This document shows, piece after piece, positions 30,667 to 39,605 of a stretch of 64,000 nucleotides of DNA (position 1 is its first letter; each line of letters begins with the position of its first letter). The stretch comes from Hahellaceae bacterium (GTDB lineage Bacteria > Pseudomonadota > Gammaproteobacteria > Pseudomonadales > Oleiphilaceae): positions 558,001 through 622,000 of the forward strand of contig JACKOB010000004.1 of the NCBI GenBank assembly GCA_024234575.1. The letters are read 5' to 3'. Made by a program: the position numbers and the translations under genes. Below the pieces are notes generated by a model. That model worked only from the letters and a program-made list of their open reading frames with translations. It was not told where the DNA came from and searched no databases.

Positions 30667-31638
30667 CTAAAGCCTACTGCAGTTTTCGATATCACTCAGC
30701 ACTCCGTAAATAAGGGTTGCGTAGCCGTTTCTGTCGGAAAGAATGTTACTGGCCAATATATCTACGCTGACCTGTTTAACCTCGGTGCTCTTCGTGATCA
30801 TTTCCAGGTAAGTTGAGGGGGAAGGGGACTCCTGGATAAAGCAAATTGAAGTGAGTGAGCCAATTTTGTTTTGTAATCCTTGCAGATGAGCTGCCCCTGG
30901 CCGTAATTCTGGTGACTGCGTGACAAAGTCTTGAATGTGCAGGTTAAACCGTTCTGCAAGCCTCGAGAAAGCATTGTGAGCGGTAAATACAGGTCGTTTT
31001 TCAGGCTTTGCTAACCGCACCCTAAACTCATTTGTTAACAGTTCGATGCTTGTTGAAAATTCCTTCTGATTATTGATGAATTCTGCTTGTAACTGAGGGT
31101 ATTTGTGCCCCAGTTCCTCGGCTAATGCGGCTGAAATCTCGACGACTAGCAGTGGATCAAGCCAGATGTGCGGATCACTCCCTTCGTGCAATGTATCCTG
31201 ATCATGGTGGTGTTCCTCCATCGTCCCGTGGTTCGCGTGATTGTCCGCCTGTCGCGGATTATCATCATGATCGTCACTTCCTTTCACAAAATCCATTAAT
31301 GCGGTGCTGGGCGTCGTGCTGGATGCAAGAACCTTTGGTAAAAAAACTTCCATGCCCGGACCAATCCATACAAAGTGGTCGGCACTGTGCAGCTTCTTCA
31401 CCTCTGAGGGGCGCATTTGGTAATGGTGTGGATTGGTTGCGGGAGACAGTAAAAGCTCCACCGTCGCTGCATCGCCGACAATGGCCTGAACAATTAATTG
31501 CACGGGTTTGATGGAGGCAAGAATAACTGGCGTCGCCACGCCGGGTTTGTCAGATTGCGTTGATATCGTGGTCGTTGTATAGATTGCGGCCAATATCAGG
31601 CTCGCCAGCAGGGTAAATACTAAGAAATTTCTTTTCAC
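30667..31638 (-). CDS. znuA: Zinc ABC transporter substrate-binding protein (ZnuA-like)
   Basis: Periplasmic metal-binding protein, 323 residues, with an N-terminal signal or anchor helix (about 5-23). Metal-ligand regions NPHHYQ, PHIWLD and TAHNAF are present. A histidine/aspartate-rich loop of about 45 residues lies between them (residues about 125-165), as in zinc-specific members. The C-terminus has two cysteines (CFIQ, NCSRL). No permease or ATPase gene is adjacent in the window, so it works with partners elsewhere or another system. It diverges from the YcbL-like gene. Confidence 0.88.
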   Translation of the reverse strand: MKRNFLVFTLLASLILAAIYTTTTISTQSDKPGVATPVILASIKPVQLIVQAIVGDAATVELLLSPATNPHHYQMRPSEVKKLHSADHFVWIGPGMEVFLPKVLASSTTPSTALMDFVKGSDDHDDNPRQADNHANHGTMEEHHHDQDTLHEGSDPHIWLDPLLVVEISAALAEELGHKYPQLQAEFINNQKEFSTSIELLTNEFRVRLAKPEKRPVFTAHNAFSRLAERFNLHIQDFVTQSPELRPGAAHLQGLQNKIGSLTSICFIQESPSPSTYLEMITKSTEVKQVSVDILASNILSDRNGYATLIYGVLSDIENCSRL

Positions 31639-31870
31639 GGAGCGATTCTATGTCTTCTGAAAGCGATTATGGGGGCACTACCACAGCGCCTGTGTGATGT
31701 TTCGTAAGCCAAGGGATGTTAGCAGATTGTGTACTGGCAGGGAATGTTTGCAAAAGTGGCGGTTTTCAGGGCAAGTAATGTTAAACCTTGTACTTATTTT
31801 CATGAAACAGGTGAAGCTATTGGAGTGCCTTTGCTACAATTCGTCATCTTTTAATTCTGAGGATCCAGCC

Positions 31871-32506
31871 GTGTTGAAATACGAAATTGTCCCGGTCACC
31901 GCATTTGAACAAAATTGCTCGGTGATCTGGTGTACGGAGACGAAAAAAGCCGCGGTCGTCGATCCAGGTGGCGATCTTGAGAAAATCAAACTCGCGCTCA
32001 AGAAGCACTCGTTGACGTTAGAGAAAATCATTCTTACACATGCGCATATAGATCATGCTGGTGGTACTGCTGATCTGGCAGAGCAGTCAAAGGTGCCAAT
32101 TGAGGGGCCGCACAAAGATGACAAGTTCTGGATTGATGGGCTTCCTCAACAAAGTCAGATGTTTGGCTTTCCTCTGGCGCGGACATTTACGCCTGATCGT
32201 TGGCTGGTTGATGCGGACGAAGTCACCGTCGGCAATCTTACACTTAAAGTGATCCACTGCCCTGGGCACACACCAGGTCATGTTGTGTTTTATCATGCTG
32301 ATACAAAACTCGCTATTGTCGGGGATGTGATTTTCAATGGATCTATTGGGCGAACAGATTTTCCCAAAGGTGATTACAACACTCTCATTGCCTCAATTAA
32401 GAACAAGCTATGGCCGTTGGGTAACGACGTGATGTTTATCCCCGGTCATGGCCCGATGTCGAACTTCGGCGATGAACGAAAATTTAATGCTTTTGTGGCG
32501 GATTAG
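31871..32506 (+). CDS. YcbL-like metallo-beta-lactamase-fold hydrolase
   Basis: A 211-residue glyoxalase II-like hydrolase. The zinc motif THAHIDHAGG lies near residue 55, CPGHTPGH near 132, then GDVIFNGSIGRTDFP and GHG. The N-terminal KYEIVPVTAFEQNCSV matches YcbL, which fixes the start at GTG 31871 with GAGGA seven bases upstream; the frame continues upstream, but those residues are not family-like. The family hydrolyses S-lactoylglutathione or related thioesters; the substrate here is inferred. It lies 58 bases before gltX. Confidence 0.9.
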   Translation: MLKYEIVPVTAFEQNCSVIWCTETKKAAVVDPGGDLEKIKLALKKHSLTLEKIILTHAHIDHAGGTADLAEQSKVPIEGPHKDDKFWIDGLPQQSQMFGFPLARTFTPDRWLVDADEVTVGNLTLKVIHCPGHTPGHVVFYHADTKLAIVGDVIFNGSIGRTDFPKGDYNTLIASIKNKLWPLGNDVMFIPGHGPMSNFGDERKFNAFVAD

Positions 32507-32564
32507 CTGCCTGACAGTCGCAACCTTATTTATAAATAATCAGAAATAGGAAACAAAGTCGATT

Positions 32565-34046
32565 ATGACCGTAAGAACGAGAATTGCTCCGTCCCCGACG
32601 GGAGACCCACATGTAGGTACCGCTTATATTGCTTTGTTCAACCTTTGCTTCGCGAAGCAGCATGGTGGACAGTTTATTCTGCGAATTGAAGACACTGACC
32701 AGACGCGAAGCTCCAGCGAATCTGAAGAGGATATATTTAAAGCACTTCGATGGTTAGGGATTGAGTGGGATGAAGGCCCTGATGTAGGCGGTCCTCATGC
32801 TCCTTATCGCCAAAGTGAGCGCAAGCACATGTATCGTGACTATGCCGAAACGCTGGTTAAAAACGGTCATGCCTTCTATTGCTTTCGTACCCCCGAAGAG
32901 TTGGATGCCATTCGCGAAGCTCGCACTGAAGCGGGTTTAAGCACAGGTATAAAGGGTGATCTTGAGCTGCCTGAAGAAGAAGTACAGCGCAAACTAGCGG
33001 CCAATGAGCCCTATGTTATTCGTTTAAAGGTGCCGGAAGAGGGTGTTTGTGTGCTGCAAGACAAGCTGCGAGGCACCATCGAAATTGAGTGGTCGCAGGT
33101 AGATGCACAAATATTGTTAAAGTCAGACGGCATGCCAACCTATCATCTCGCCAATGTTGTTGACGATCACCTGATGGAAATAACTCACGTCATTCGTGGT
33201 GAAGAGTGGATTAGTTCGGCACCGAAGCATCAGTTGCTGTATAAATATTTTGGCTGGGAAATGCCAGAGCTCTGCCATATGCCCTTGTTGCGAAACCCCG
33301 ACAAGAGCAAACTCAGTAAAAGAAAAAATCCCACCAGTATCAATTTTTACGAGCGCATGGGATATATGCCAGAAGCGGTGTTGAACTTTCTGGGTCGCAT
33401 GGGTTGGTCTATGCCGCAAGAACAGGAAAAGTTCAGTTTGCAGGAGATGATCGATAATTTTGATATCTCACGAGTATCCCTGGGCGGCCCTATTTTTGAT
33501 GTAGAGAAGTTAAGCTGGCTTAACGGTTTGTGGATTCGGGAAAATTTGACCCCGGATACCTTTGTCGAAAGGGTGACACAGTGGGTTACGACAAACACCC
33601 AATGGAATGCGTTGGTACCGCATGTGCAGAGCCGTGTGAACACGTTTTCTGATATCGCGCCGATACTCAACTTTATGCTTGCTGGCATGTTGCCATTGAA
33701 GCCCGAGGACTTTTCCCATAATAAAATTGATGAGAGCCAGGTTAAGCGCGTATTACAGTTTACACTCTGGCGGTTAGAGGCTCAGCGTCAGTGGACGAAA
33801 GACAATATCTTTGCTGATATCAAGTTTATCTGTGGGGCGATGGGGCTAAAAATGGGGGATTTTATGCAGCCAATTTTTGTGGCGATTGCTGGAACCCCTA
33901 ACTCTTGGTCGATCATGGATTCTATGGCAGTACTAGGGCCGGATATGACACGTGCCCGTTTGAGAGCCGCTTTAGATTTACTTGGGGGCTTCTCGAAAAA
34001 AGAAACCAAAAAGGTAGAAAAAGAGTATCAGGAAATTTCAAAATAA
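32565..34046 (+). CDS. gltX: Glutamate--tRNA ligase
   Basis: Charges tRNA-Glu with glutamate. The 493 residues resemble the Pseudomonas-type GltX throughout, with the HIGH-equivalent [12 protein letters not shown] at 9-20, KLSKRKNP as the KMSKS-equivalent near 251, and a C-terminal anticodon-binding domain. AGGAAA lies before the ATG at 32565. A tRNA-Glu gene lies 161 bases beyond its stop codon. Confidence 0.97.
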   Translation: MTVRTRIAPSPTGDPHVGTAYIALFNLCFAKQHGGQFILRIEDTDQTRSSSESEEDIFKALRWLGIEWDEGPDVGGPHAPYRQSERKHMYRDYAETLVKNGHAFYCFRTPEELDAIREARTEAGLSTGIKGDLELPEEEVQRKLAANEPYVIRLKVPEEGVCVLQDKLRGTIEIEWSQVDAQILLKSDGMPTYHLANVVDDHLMEITHVIRGEEWISSAPKHQLLYKYFGWEMPELCHMPLLRNPDKSKLSKRKNPTSINFYERMGYMPEAVLNFLGRMGWSMPQEQEKFSLQEMIDNFDISRVSLGGPIFDVEKLSWLNGLWIRENLTPDTFVERVTQWVTTNTQWNALVPHVQSRVNTFSDIAPILNFMLAGMLPLKPEDFSHNKIDESQVKRVLQFTLWRLEAQRQWTKDNIFADIKFICGAMGLKMGDFMQPIFVAIAGTPNSWSIMDSMAVLGPDMTRARLRAALDLLGGFSKKETKKVEKEYQEISK

Positions 34047-34072
34047 GGGTGCAATAAAAACCTGCAAAACCC

Positions 34073-34101
34073 TTGACGGAGCCGGGCTAAATCTCTAACA
34101 T
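34073..34101 (+). promoter_or_regulatory. Promoter of the tRNA-Ala/tRNA-Glu operon
   Basis: TTGACG (34073-34078) and TAACAT (34096-34101) are 17 bases apart. A GC-rich discriminator (CGGCTCCG) follows, as usual in stringently controlled stable-RNA promoters. Initiation would be about 12 bases before the first tRNA. Confidence 0.75.
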
Positions 34102-34119
34102 ACGGCTCCGTTGGTGCTT

Positions 34120-34195
34120 GGGGCCATAGCTCAGCTGGGAGAGCGCAACGCTGGCAGCGTTGAGGTCGACGGTTCGATCCCGTCTGGCTCCACCA
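34120..34195 (+). tRNA. tRNA-Ala (anticodon GGC)
   Basis: 76 bases including an encoded CCA end. The acceptor stem GGGGCCA pairs with TGGCTCC (one G-U). The anticodon loop CTGGCAG gives GGC at 34153-34155, and the T loop TTCGATC is standard. Confidence 0.97.
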
Positions 34196-34207
34196 ATTCG
34201 TTTTTAA

Positions 34208-34283
34208 GTCCCGTTCGTCTAGTGGCCTAGGACACCGCCCTTTCACGGCGGTAACAGGGGTTCGACTCCCCTACGGGATGCCA
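34208..34283 (+). tRNA. tRNA-Glu (anticodon TTC)
   Basis: 76 bases including an encoded CCA. The acceptor stem is GTCCCGT/ACGGGAT. The anticodon loop CTTTCAC gives TTC at 34242-34244. It lies 12 bases after tRNA-Ala and is followed by a terminator, so both are processed from one transcript. Confidence 0.97.
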
Positions 34284-34290
34284 TATTAAA

Positions 34291-34318
34291 AAGCCTGGTT
34301 GATACCAGGCTTTTTTTT
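34291..34318 (+). terminator. Rho-independent terminator of the tRNA operon
   Basis: The eight-base stem AAGCCTGG/CCAGGCTT (34291-34298 with 34305-34312) has a six-base loop and runs into eight T residues. Confidence 0.92.
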
Positions 34319-34515
34319 GCCTTCAATAATGTTTCTGGCAAGAGATATTTATTTTTTACCTATTACTCAACAACATCGTTTATTTATTAACTTTGTTAGA
34401 AAGCACTTATCTTTGGGTTGTGGAAGTGCGCACCTGGCCAGACTACACTTAAGAATCTCACTGCAAAGAAAATGTCATCGCAATTAAAACCGAAACATCT
34501 AGTCTGGAGAAGCTT

Positions 34516-34998
34516 ATGATGCCGATCAAAATTATAACGACGGGGGGCACCATTGATAAAATCTACTTTGATGCGAAAAGTGAGTTCCAGGTGGGTACTT
34601 CTCCAATAGAGCAGATTTTGAAAGAGGCGAATGTCAGTATCGAATATGATATTGAGTCGGTATTACGCAAAGATAGTCTTGAGATAACCGAAGATGACCG
34701 TCAGCTAATTCGTGAACGAGTGCTCGCCGCTAAACAGGATAGAGTGTTAATTACCCATGGCACTGACACAATGATCAACACAGGTTTGGCCTTGCAGGGG
34801 ATTAATAAAACAGTAGTTATGACGGGCTCTATGCAGCCCGCCAGATTGCGAGAGAGCGATGCTATTTTTAATATTGGTTATGCTGTGGCGGCATTACAGC
34901 TCTTGCCTGTGGGGATCTATGTGGCGATGAACGGGCAAATTTTTAATCCGCTGTCGGCCCGGAAAAATGTGGCAGAACACCGCTTTGAGGTGCTCTGA
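34516..34998 (+). CDS. Single-domain asparaginase-like protein
   Basis: 160 residues matching only the N-terminal catalytic domain of L-asparaginases: TTGGTID at 8-14 with the first catalytic threonine, THGTDTM near 80 with the second, and MTGSMQPAR near 100. The usual C-terminal domain, which completes the active site in the dimer, is absent. The frame ends normally and the following sequence does not resume homology that I can see, so this looks like a genuine short family rather than a truncation. GGAG lies six bases before ATG. Confidence 0.8.
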   Translation: MMPIKIITTGGTIDKIYFDAKSEFQVGTSPIEQILKEANVSIEYDIESVLRKDSLEITEDDRQLIRERVLAAKQDRVLITHGTDTMINTGLALQGINKTVVMTGSMQPARLRESDAIFNIGYAVAALQLLPVGIYVAMNGQIFNPLSARKNVAEHRFEVL

Positions 34999-35043
34999 CA
35001 GTTTTAGTTGATAGCTCTTTATTTGTAGCTATTTATTTGAAAC

Positions 35044-35811
35044 TCAGTGATTAAGTATCTGGCTTAAGAACTCTTGTGTACGCTCTGACTGTGGGTTGTC
35101 AAAAAACTCGTGCGGATTGTTCTCTTCGATGATTTCGCCGCCATCCATAAAGATAACCCTGTCAGCAACTGTTTTCGCAAATCCCATTTCATGCGTCACA
35201 CAAAGCATTGTCATGCCTTCTTCAGCTAACTCAATCATGACGTCTAACACTTCTTTAATCATTTCCGGGTCGAGTGCGGAAGTTGGCTCATCAAAGAGCA
35301 TGACCTGTGGGTTCATGCACAAGCTGCGGGCGATGGCGACGCGTTGCTGCTGGCCGCCAGACAATTGACCGGGGTATTTAAGCGCCTGCTGGGGAATCTT
35401 GACACGCTCCAGAAAGCGCATGGCATTTGCCTCGGCATCTTTTTGCGATGTCTTTCTAACCCAGATAGGCGCCAGTGTGCAGTTTTGCAAAACCGTCAGG
35501 TGAGGGAATAGGTTGAAGTGCTGAAACACCATTCCCACTTCTCGGCGTACCGATTCGATATTTTTTAAATCGTTGGTGAGGGGGACTTTATCCACAATAA
35601 TATCGCCCTTCTGGTGCTCTTCCAGGCGATTGATGCATCGAATCATTGTGGATTTGCCTGAACCAGAAGGCCCACAAATTACGATTCGTTCGCCTTTTCT
35701 TACCGTTAAATTGATGTCTTTCAATACGTGAAAGGCGCCATACCACTTGTTAACGTTTTTCAGCTCAATCATGACTTGATTGTCATTCGAGGGCATTGGG
35801 GTCGTTGTCAT
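35044..35811 (-). CDS. aapP: Polar amino-acid ABC transporter ATPase (AapP-like)
   Basis: A 255-residue cytoplasmic ATPase with Walker A GPSGSGKS near 50, signature [15 protein letters not shown] near 154 and [11 protein letters not shown]. It is the last gene of the aapJQMP operon and energises uptake of amino acids by AapQ/AapM. A short acidic/asparagine N-terminal extension precedes the family core. Confidence 0.93.
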   Translation of the reverse strand: MTTTPMPSNDNQVMIELKNVNKWYGAFHVLKDINLTVRKGERIVICGPSGSGKSTMIRCINRLEEHQKGDIIVDKVPLTNDLKNIESVRREVGMVFQHFNLFPHLTVLQNCTLAPIWVRKTSQKDAEANAMRFLERVKIPQQALKYPGQLSGGQQQRVAIARSLCMNPQVMLFDEPTSALDPEMIKEVLDVMIELAEEGMTMLCVTHEMGFAKTVADRVIFMDGGEIIEENNPHEFFDNPQSERTQEFLSQILNH

Positions 35812-35838
35812 AATATAGTCCCGTCAGTATTTTATTTT

Positions 35839-36936
35839 TTAGCGGTGCCCGGTGTTTAATTTCTTTTCAAGGTGTTGGCTATATTTGGACATGCCAAAAC
35901 AGAATATCCAGAACATAAACGCAACAAAGACATAGCCTTCCACGGAGTAGCCAAGCCATTTAGGGTCGGCGAGGGCAGATTGAACAATGGCGAGCAAATC
36001 GAATAAACCGATAATAAGCACCAAGCTGGTATCTTTAAATAATGCAATGAAAGTATTAACGATACCTGGAGTCATCAGTTTGAGTGCCTGCGGCAGAATG
36101 ATCAGACCCATCGTCTTGGGGTAGTTCAACCCCAGTGCGTCTGCTGCTTCAAATTGTCCTTTGGGGATTGCCTGTAAGCCACCACGTACAACCTCTGCCA
36201 TGTAGGCCGCCTGAAATAGCACGATGCCGATCATAGCGCGAATGAGTTTGTCAGTTTCTGCGCCTGCGTGCATAAATAGCGGTAACATAACGGACGCCAT
36301 AAATAACACCGTAATGAGCGGTACACCGCGCCAAAACTCGATATAGACAACACAAAGATTTTTGATAATCGGCATATTAGAGCGGCGCCCAAGTGCCAGC
36401 AGTACGCCAATAGGCAAAGATGCGACGATACCTACAACCGCCAGCACCAGCGTTAGCATTAGGCCGCCCCACTTGTGGGTTTCGACTCTTTCCAGTCCAA
36501 AAGCGTCGCCGTAAAGCAAAAAGAAGGCAATAATGGGGAACACGACGAGCGTGAAAGCCGCTATCCAGGGTTTTTTAGGAGTTTTCTCAATAACAAGTGC
36601 AAGTAGCAGAACGGTAAATATGGCAAACATCAGGTTTACCCGCCATATTTCAGACTCGGGGTAAAACCCGTAGATAAACTGATTAAAACGTGCACTCACA
36701 AACACCCAGCAGGCCCCAGAGCTGGTGCATGCTTCCCGGCTGTCACCTACCCAGTCAGCGTTAATGAAGGCCCAATTTATCGTCCAGTAGCCCATGGTGA
36801 CTACGAGGTACATGCCGATAATCGTCAGGACACTATTTAGTGGTGTGGAAAATAGATGCTTCTTCGCCCAGGCAATTGCGCCGATAGAATTCGACGGGGG
36901 TGGCAAGCTGGGTTTGGGTACGTGTACTTTTCCCAT
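35839..36936 (-). CDS. aapM: General L-amino acid ABC transporter permease AapM
   Basis: A 365-residue inner-membrane permease of the HisM/GlnP superfamily. The long N-terminal section with a periplasmic loop holds three cysteine/alanine-rich stretches. The permease core has the EAA-like loop EAADALGLNYPKTMGLIILPQAL near residue 270. The extended N-terminal part is typical of Aap/Bzt transporters, which take up many L-amino acids. It lies 63 bases after aapQ and 27 bases before aapP. Confidence 0.93.
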   Translation of the reverse strand: MGKVHVPKPSLPPPSNSIGAIAWAKKHLFSTPLNSVLTIIGMYLVVTMGYWTINWAFINADWVGDSREACTSSGACWVFVSARFNQFIYGFYPESEIWRVNLMFAIFTVLLLALVIEKTPKKPWIAAFTLVVFPIIAFFLLYGDAFGLERVETHKWGGLMLTLVLAVVGIVASLPIGVLLALGRRSNMPIIKNLCVVYIEFWRGVPLITVLFMASVMLPLFMHAGAETDKLIRAMIGIVLFQAAYMAEVVRGGLQAIPKGQFEAADALGLNYPKTMGLIILPQALKLMTPGIVNTFIALFKDTSLVLIIGLFDLLAIVQSALADPKWLGYSVEGYVFVAFMFWIFCFGMSKYSQHLEKKLNTGHR

Positions 36937-36999
36937 AATATGAGTCTCATTCTGTCGTAGTGTTATTTTTCGAGCGAGATAGTCTGTATGGATGTCATG

Positions 37000-38190
37000 T
37001 TATCGTTCCACTAAGGCCACGCGACGGTTATACCAATTCATCAGCGATGAAGTGAGAAGGCTGAGGGTTAGATAAACTCCCATGGTCATAAATATAATTT
37101 CGATTGCCTGGCCGGTTTGGTTAAGCGTTGTGCCGGAGAATACCGAGACTAGGTCCGGATAGCCAATGGCTGTAGCTAATGAGGAGTTTTTCGTCAGGTT
37201 AAGATACTGGTTGGTCAGAGGGGGGATAATCACCCTCAGCGCTTGAGGAATAACAATCAGACGAAGGCGCTGACCATTTGACAATCCCAGCGCATCAGCC
37301 GCTTCGCTTTGCCCGTCTGAGACTGCCTCGATGCCAGAGCGAACAACCTCTGCTATAAATGCCGCGGTATAAATCGTTAGCGCCACCAGTAGGGCCATTA
37401 ATTCTGGAATGATTGAGAGACCGCCTTGAAAGTTAAACCCTCTAAGGGCTGGGTAATCCCAGGATAGCGGCTGGCCAACCACGAAAAATACTAGAGCAGG
37501 TATAATAAACAGAATGGCTAACGATGGAAGTAATACGGGCTTATAAATACCCGTGTCTAATTGTCTTCGCTTGTTGCTTTTTACCAGGTAGATTACCGCC
37601 GCAATTGCCAAAATGATGGCACCTATCACCCAGGAGAAGCCATCCTCAAAAATCGGTTTGGGCAGGAAAAAACCACGGATGTTCAAGAATGCCCCGGCAC
37701 CGAGATCAAAGCTTTGCTTTGGCGGAGGTAGCGCACGCAGAACGGCAAAGTACCAAAAGAAAATTTGTAAAAGTAGGGGAATGTTGCGAAAAATCTCAAT
37801 ATACAGGCTGGAAAGTTTTGAGATAAGCCAATTGCTTGAAAGCCGGCCTACGCCTATCAGAAACCCAAGCAAGGTGGCAAGAATAATACCTAAAAACGAG
37901 ACTAAAACAGTATTAAGTAAGCCAACGATGAATGTGCGGCCATAGCTATCTGTTTCTGTATACTCGATCAGCGTTTGAACGATGCCAAAACCCGCCTGAT
38001 CTGTTAGAAAACCAAATCCGGTGACGATACCGCGCTGTTCCATATTGGTCAGTGCGTTATTGACGATGTAACCAATGAAACCAAATACCGCCAGGATTGC
38101 GACAACTTGAAAAAGCATCGCCCTGAAATTGGCATCATTCCAGAGATTTGTTTTTTTTAGTTCAGGGTTTTCGTTGCTATCTTTCTGCAC
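37000..38190 (-). CDS. aapQ: General L-amino acid ABC transporter permease AapQ
   Basis: A 396-residue permease that pairs with AapM, with about eight membrane helices and the ATPase-contact loop EAADALGLSNGQRLRLIVIPQAL near residue 310. GTG at 38190 is chosen as the start because GGGAGAAGG precedes it; the frame extends fifteen codons further, into the flank of the upstream hairpin. A strong hairpin separates it from aapJ. Confidence 0.92.
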   Translation of the reverse strand: MQKDSNENPELKKTNLWNDANFRAMLFQVVAILAVFGFIGYIVNNALTNMEQRGIVTGFGFLTDQAGFGIVQTLIEYTETDSYGRTFIVGLLNTVLVSFLGIILATLLGFLIGVGRLSSNWLISKLSSLYIEIFRNIPLLLQIFFWYFAVLRALPPPKQSFDLGAGAFLNIRGFFLPKPIFEDGFSWVIGAIILAIAAVIYLVKSNKRRQLDTGIYKPVLLPSLAILFIIPALVFFVVGQPLSWDYPALRGFNFQGGLSIIPELMALLVALTIYTAAFIAEVVRSGIEAVSDGQSEAADALGLSNGQRLRLIVIPQALRVIIPPLTNQYLNLTKNSSLATAIGYPDLVSVFSGTTLNQTGQAIEIIFMTMGVYLTLSLLTSSLMNWYNRRVALVER

Positions 38191-38236
38191 AGCCTTCTCC
38201 CGCGACGCAGTAATTCGCGCAATGTCGAATAACAAA

Positions 38237-38267
38237 CCAGAGAAAGCACATTACACGCTTTCTCTGG
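38237..38267 (-). terminator. Intergenic hairpin between aapJ and aapQ
   Basis: A perfect 11-base stem (38257-38267 with 38237-38247) has a nine-base loop, and TTTGTT follows on the minus strand. Such structures between a binding-protein gene and its permease genes commonly stop or stabilise part of the transcript, so more binding protein is made. Confidence 0.75.
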
Positions 38268-38280
38268 CTCCCAGCATTTA

Positions 38281-39300
38281 TTATCTGGCTGGAGGTGCGT
38301 ACATCAGGCCACCATCGCTCCACAGCGCATTGAGCCCACGAGAGATTTTCAGTGGAGAGTTTTCGCCGACATTACGATCAAAGACTTCTCCGTAATTGCC
38401 AACTTGCTTAACGATTTTATAGGCCCAATCATCACTAACGCCAAGGTTAGCACCCAGGCCGCCTTCCGTGCCTAACAGTCGCTTGATGGAAGGGTTGTCA
38501 GACGTTTTCATCTTATCAACGTTGGCTGAACTGACACCTAGCTCTTCAGCATTAATCATAGCGAACAGCGTCCACTTCACAATGCTGAACCATTTATCGT
38601 CACCTTGACGAACAGAAGGCCCGAGTGGTTCTTTAGAGATAACCTCTGGTAGTACCATCGCTTTTTCTGGTTCGGCGAGTTTTATCCGCAGTGCGTATAG
38701 CTGTGACTGGTCTGACGTTAACACATCGCAGCGACCTGCTTCGAACCCTTTAACGGTCTGATCAGATGTATCAAATACGATAGGTTCAAACTTCATGCCT
38801 TTAAGGCGAAAGTAGTCGGATACGTTTAACTCGGTTGTTGTGCCTGCTTGAATACAGATGGATGCACCGTCAAGCTCTGTGGCACTTTTGACGCCCAACC
38901 CTTTGTTGATGAGAAAACCCTGACCGTCGTAATAGGTAACGCCCGAAAAGTTCATTCCCAGGGAGGCATCACGTGAAAGCGTCCAGGTAGTGTTTCTTGA
39001 AAGGAGGTCTATTTCGCCAGACTGCAAAGCGGTAAATCGTTCTTTCGCATTTAAAGGAATGTACTTAACTTTTGATGCATCGCCGAGTACGGCGGCGGCC
39101 ACACCACGGCAAACGTCTACATCGATTCCAGTCCAGTTTCCTTTTTCATCCGGGTTAGAAAACCCTGGCAGGCCGGTACTCACGCCGCACTGTACATAGC
39201 CTTTCTTTGTGACATTTTCCAGGGTATCGGCTTGTGCTGCTGTCGAGCCAATAGCCAGACTGACTATCGCCGCTGATACTAATGATTTGTTTCTTGTCAT
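38281..39300 (-). CDS. aapJ: General L-amino acid ABC transporter binding protein AapJ
   Basis: Periplasmic amino-acid-binding protein, 339 residues, with a signal peptide cleaved after about residue 24 (ALA-like end AQA). The mature part shows the AapJ pattern: VQCGVSTGLPGFS, GIDVDVCRGVAAAV, LLSRNTTWTLSRD and SGLNALWSDGGLMYAPP-like C-terminus (RGLNALWSDGG). Two cysteines may form a disulfide. AAGGTGA lies before the ATG. It is the first gene of the operon. Confidence 0.95.
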   Translation of the reverse strand: MTRNKSLVSAAIVSLAIGSTAAQADTLENVTKKGYVQCGVSTGLPGFSNPDEKGNWTGIDVDVCRGVAAAVLGDASKVKYIPLNAKERFTALQSGEIDLLSRNTTWTLSRDASLGMNFSGVTYYDGQGFLINKGLGVKSATELDGASICIQAGTTTELNVSDYFRLKGMKFEPIVFDTSDQTVKGFEAGRCDVLTSDQSQLYALRIKLAEPEKAMVLPEVISKEPLGPSVRQGDDKWFSIVKWTLFAMINAEELGVSSANVDKMKTSDNPSIKRLLGTEGGLGANLGVSDDWAYKIVKQVGNYGEVFDRNVGENSPLKISRGLNALWSDGGLMYAPPAR

Positions 39301-39605
39301 GTTTAATTCACCTTAATTGTTATTGTTTCGAGTAATTATTTTATCAAGTAACGTTTAAGTCGGCGTTGTGCCATATGATTCATGTAGAAAACCAACCCTA
39401 TAAACTTAACTGGTAACCAGCGTTTTCACAAGTCAAATGTGAGTTCATAAAAGAGTGCTACCTATAAAGAAAGAGTTAAGGTATCACGGGGAAGGGTAAT
39501 ATATCGTTAGGGCTAAGACTTTAGTCGCAGTGCTGATTGGTATGCATTGGCAGGCGATTTTAAGCCGCTTAGAATTGCAGTTATTTCAGGGTTGAAAAGG
39601 TGCCA
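39301..39605. other. Region upstream of the aap operon
   Basis: 305 bases without a gene. It must hold the aap promoter on the minus strand, but none of the TTGACT-like hexamers I see has a -10 at the right distance. No strong hairpin is present. Confidence 0.4.

Noticed and set aside
31694-31870. N-terminal extension of the YcbL-like gene by 59 codons
   Set aside because: The added residues are unlike the family; GTG 31871 has a good ribosome-binding site and gives the exact family N-terminus.
34299-34487. 62-codon frame after the tRNA terminator
   Set aside because: It begins in the terminator stem, has no Shine-Dalgarno sequence and shows no family resemblance.
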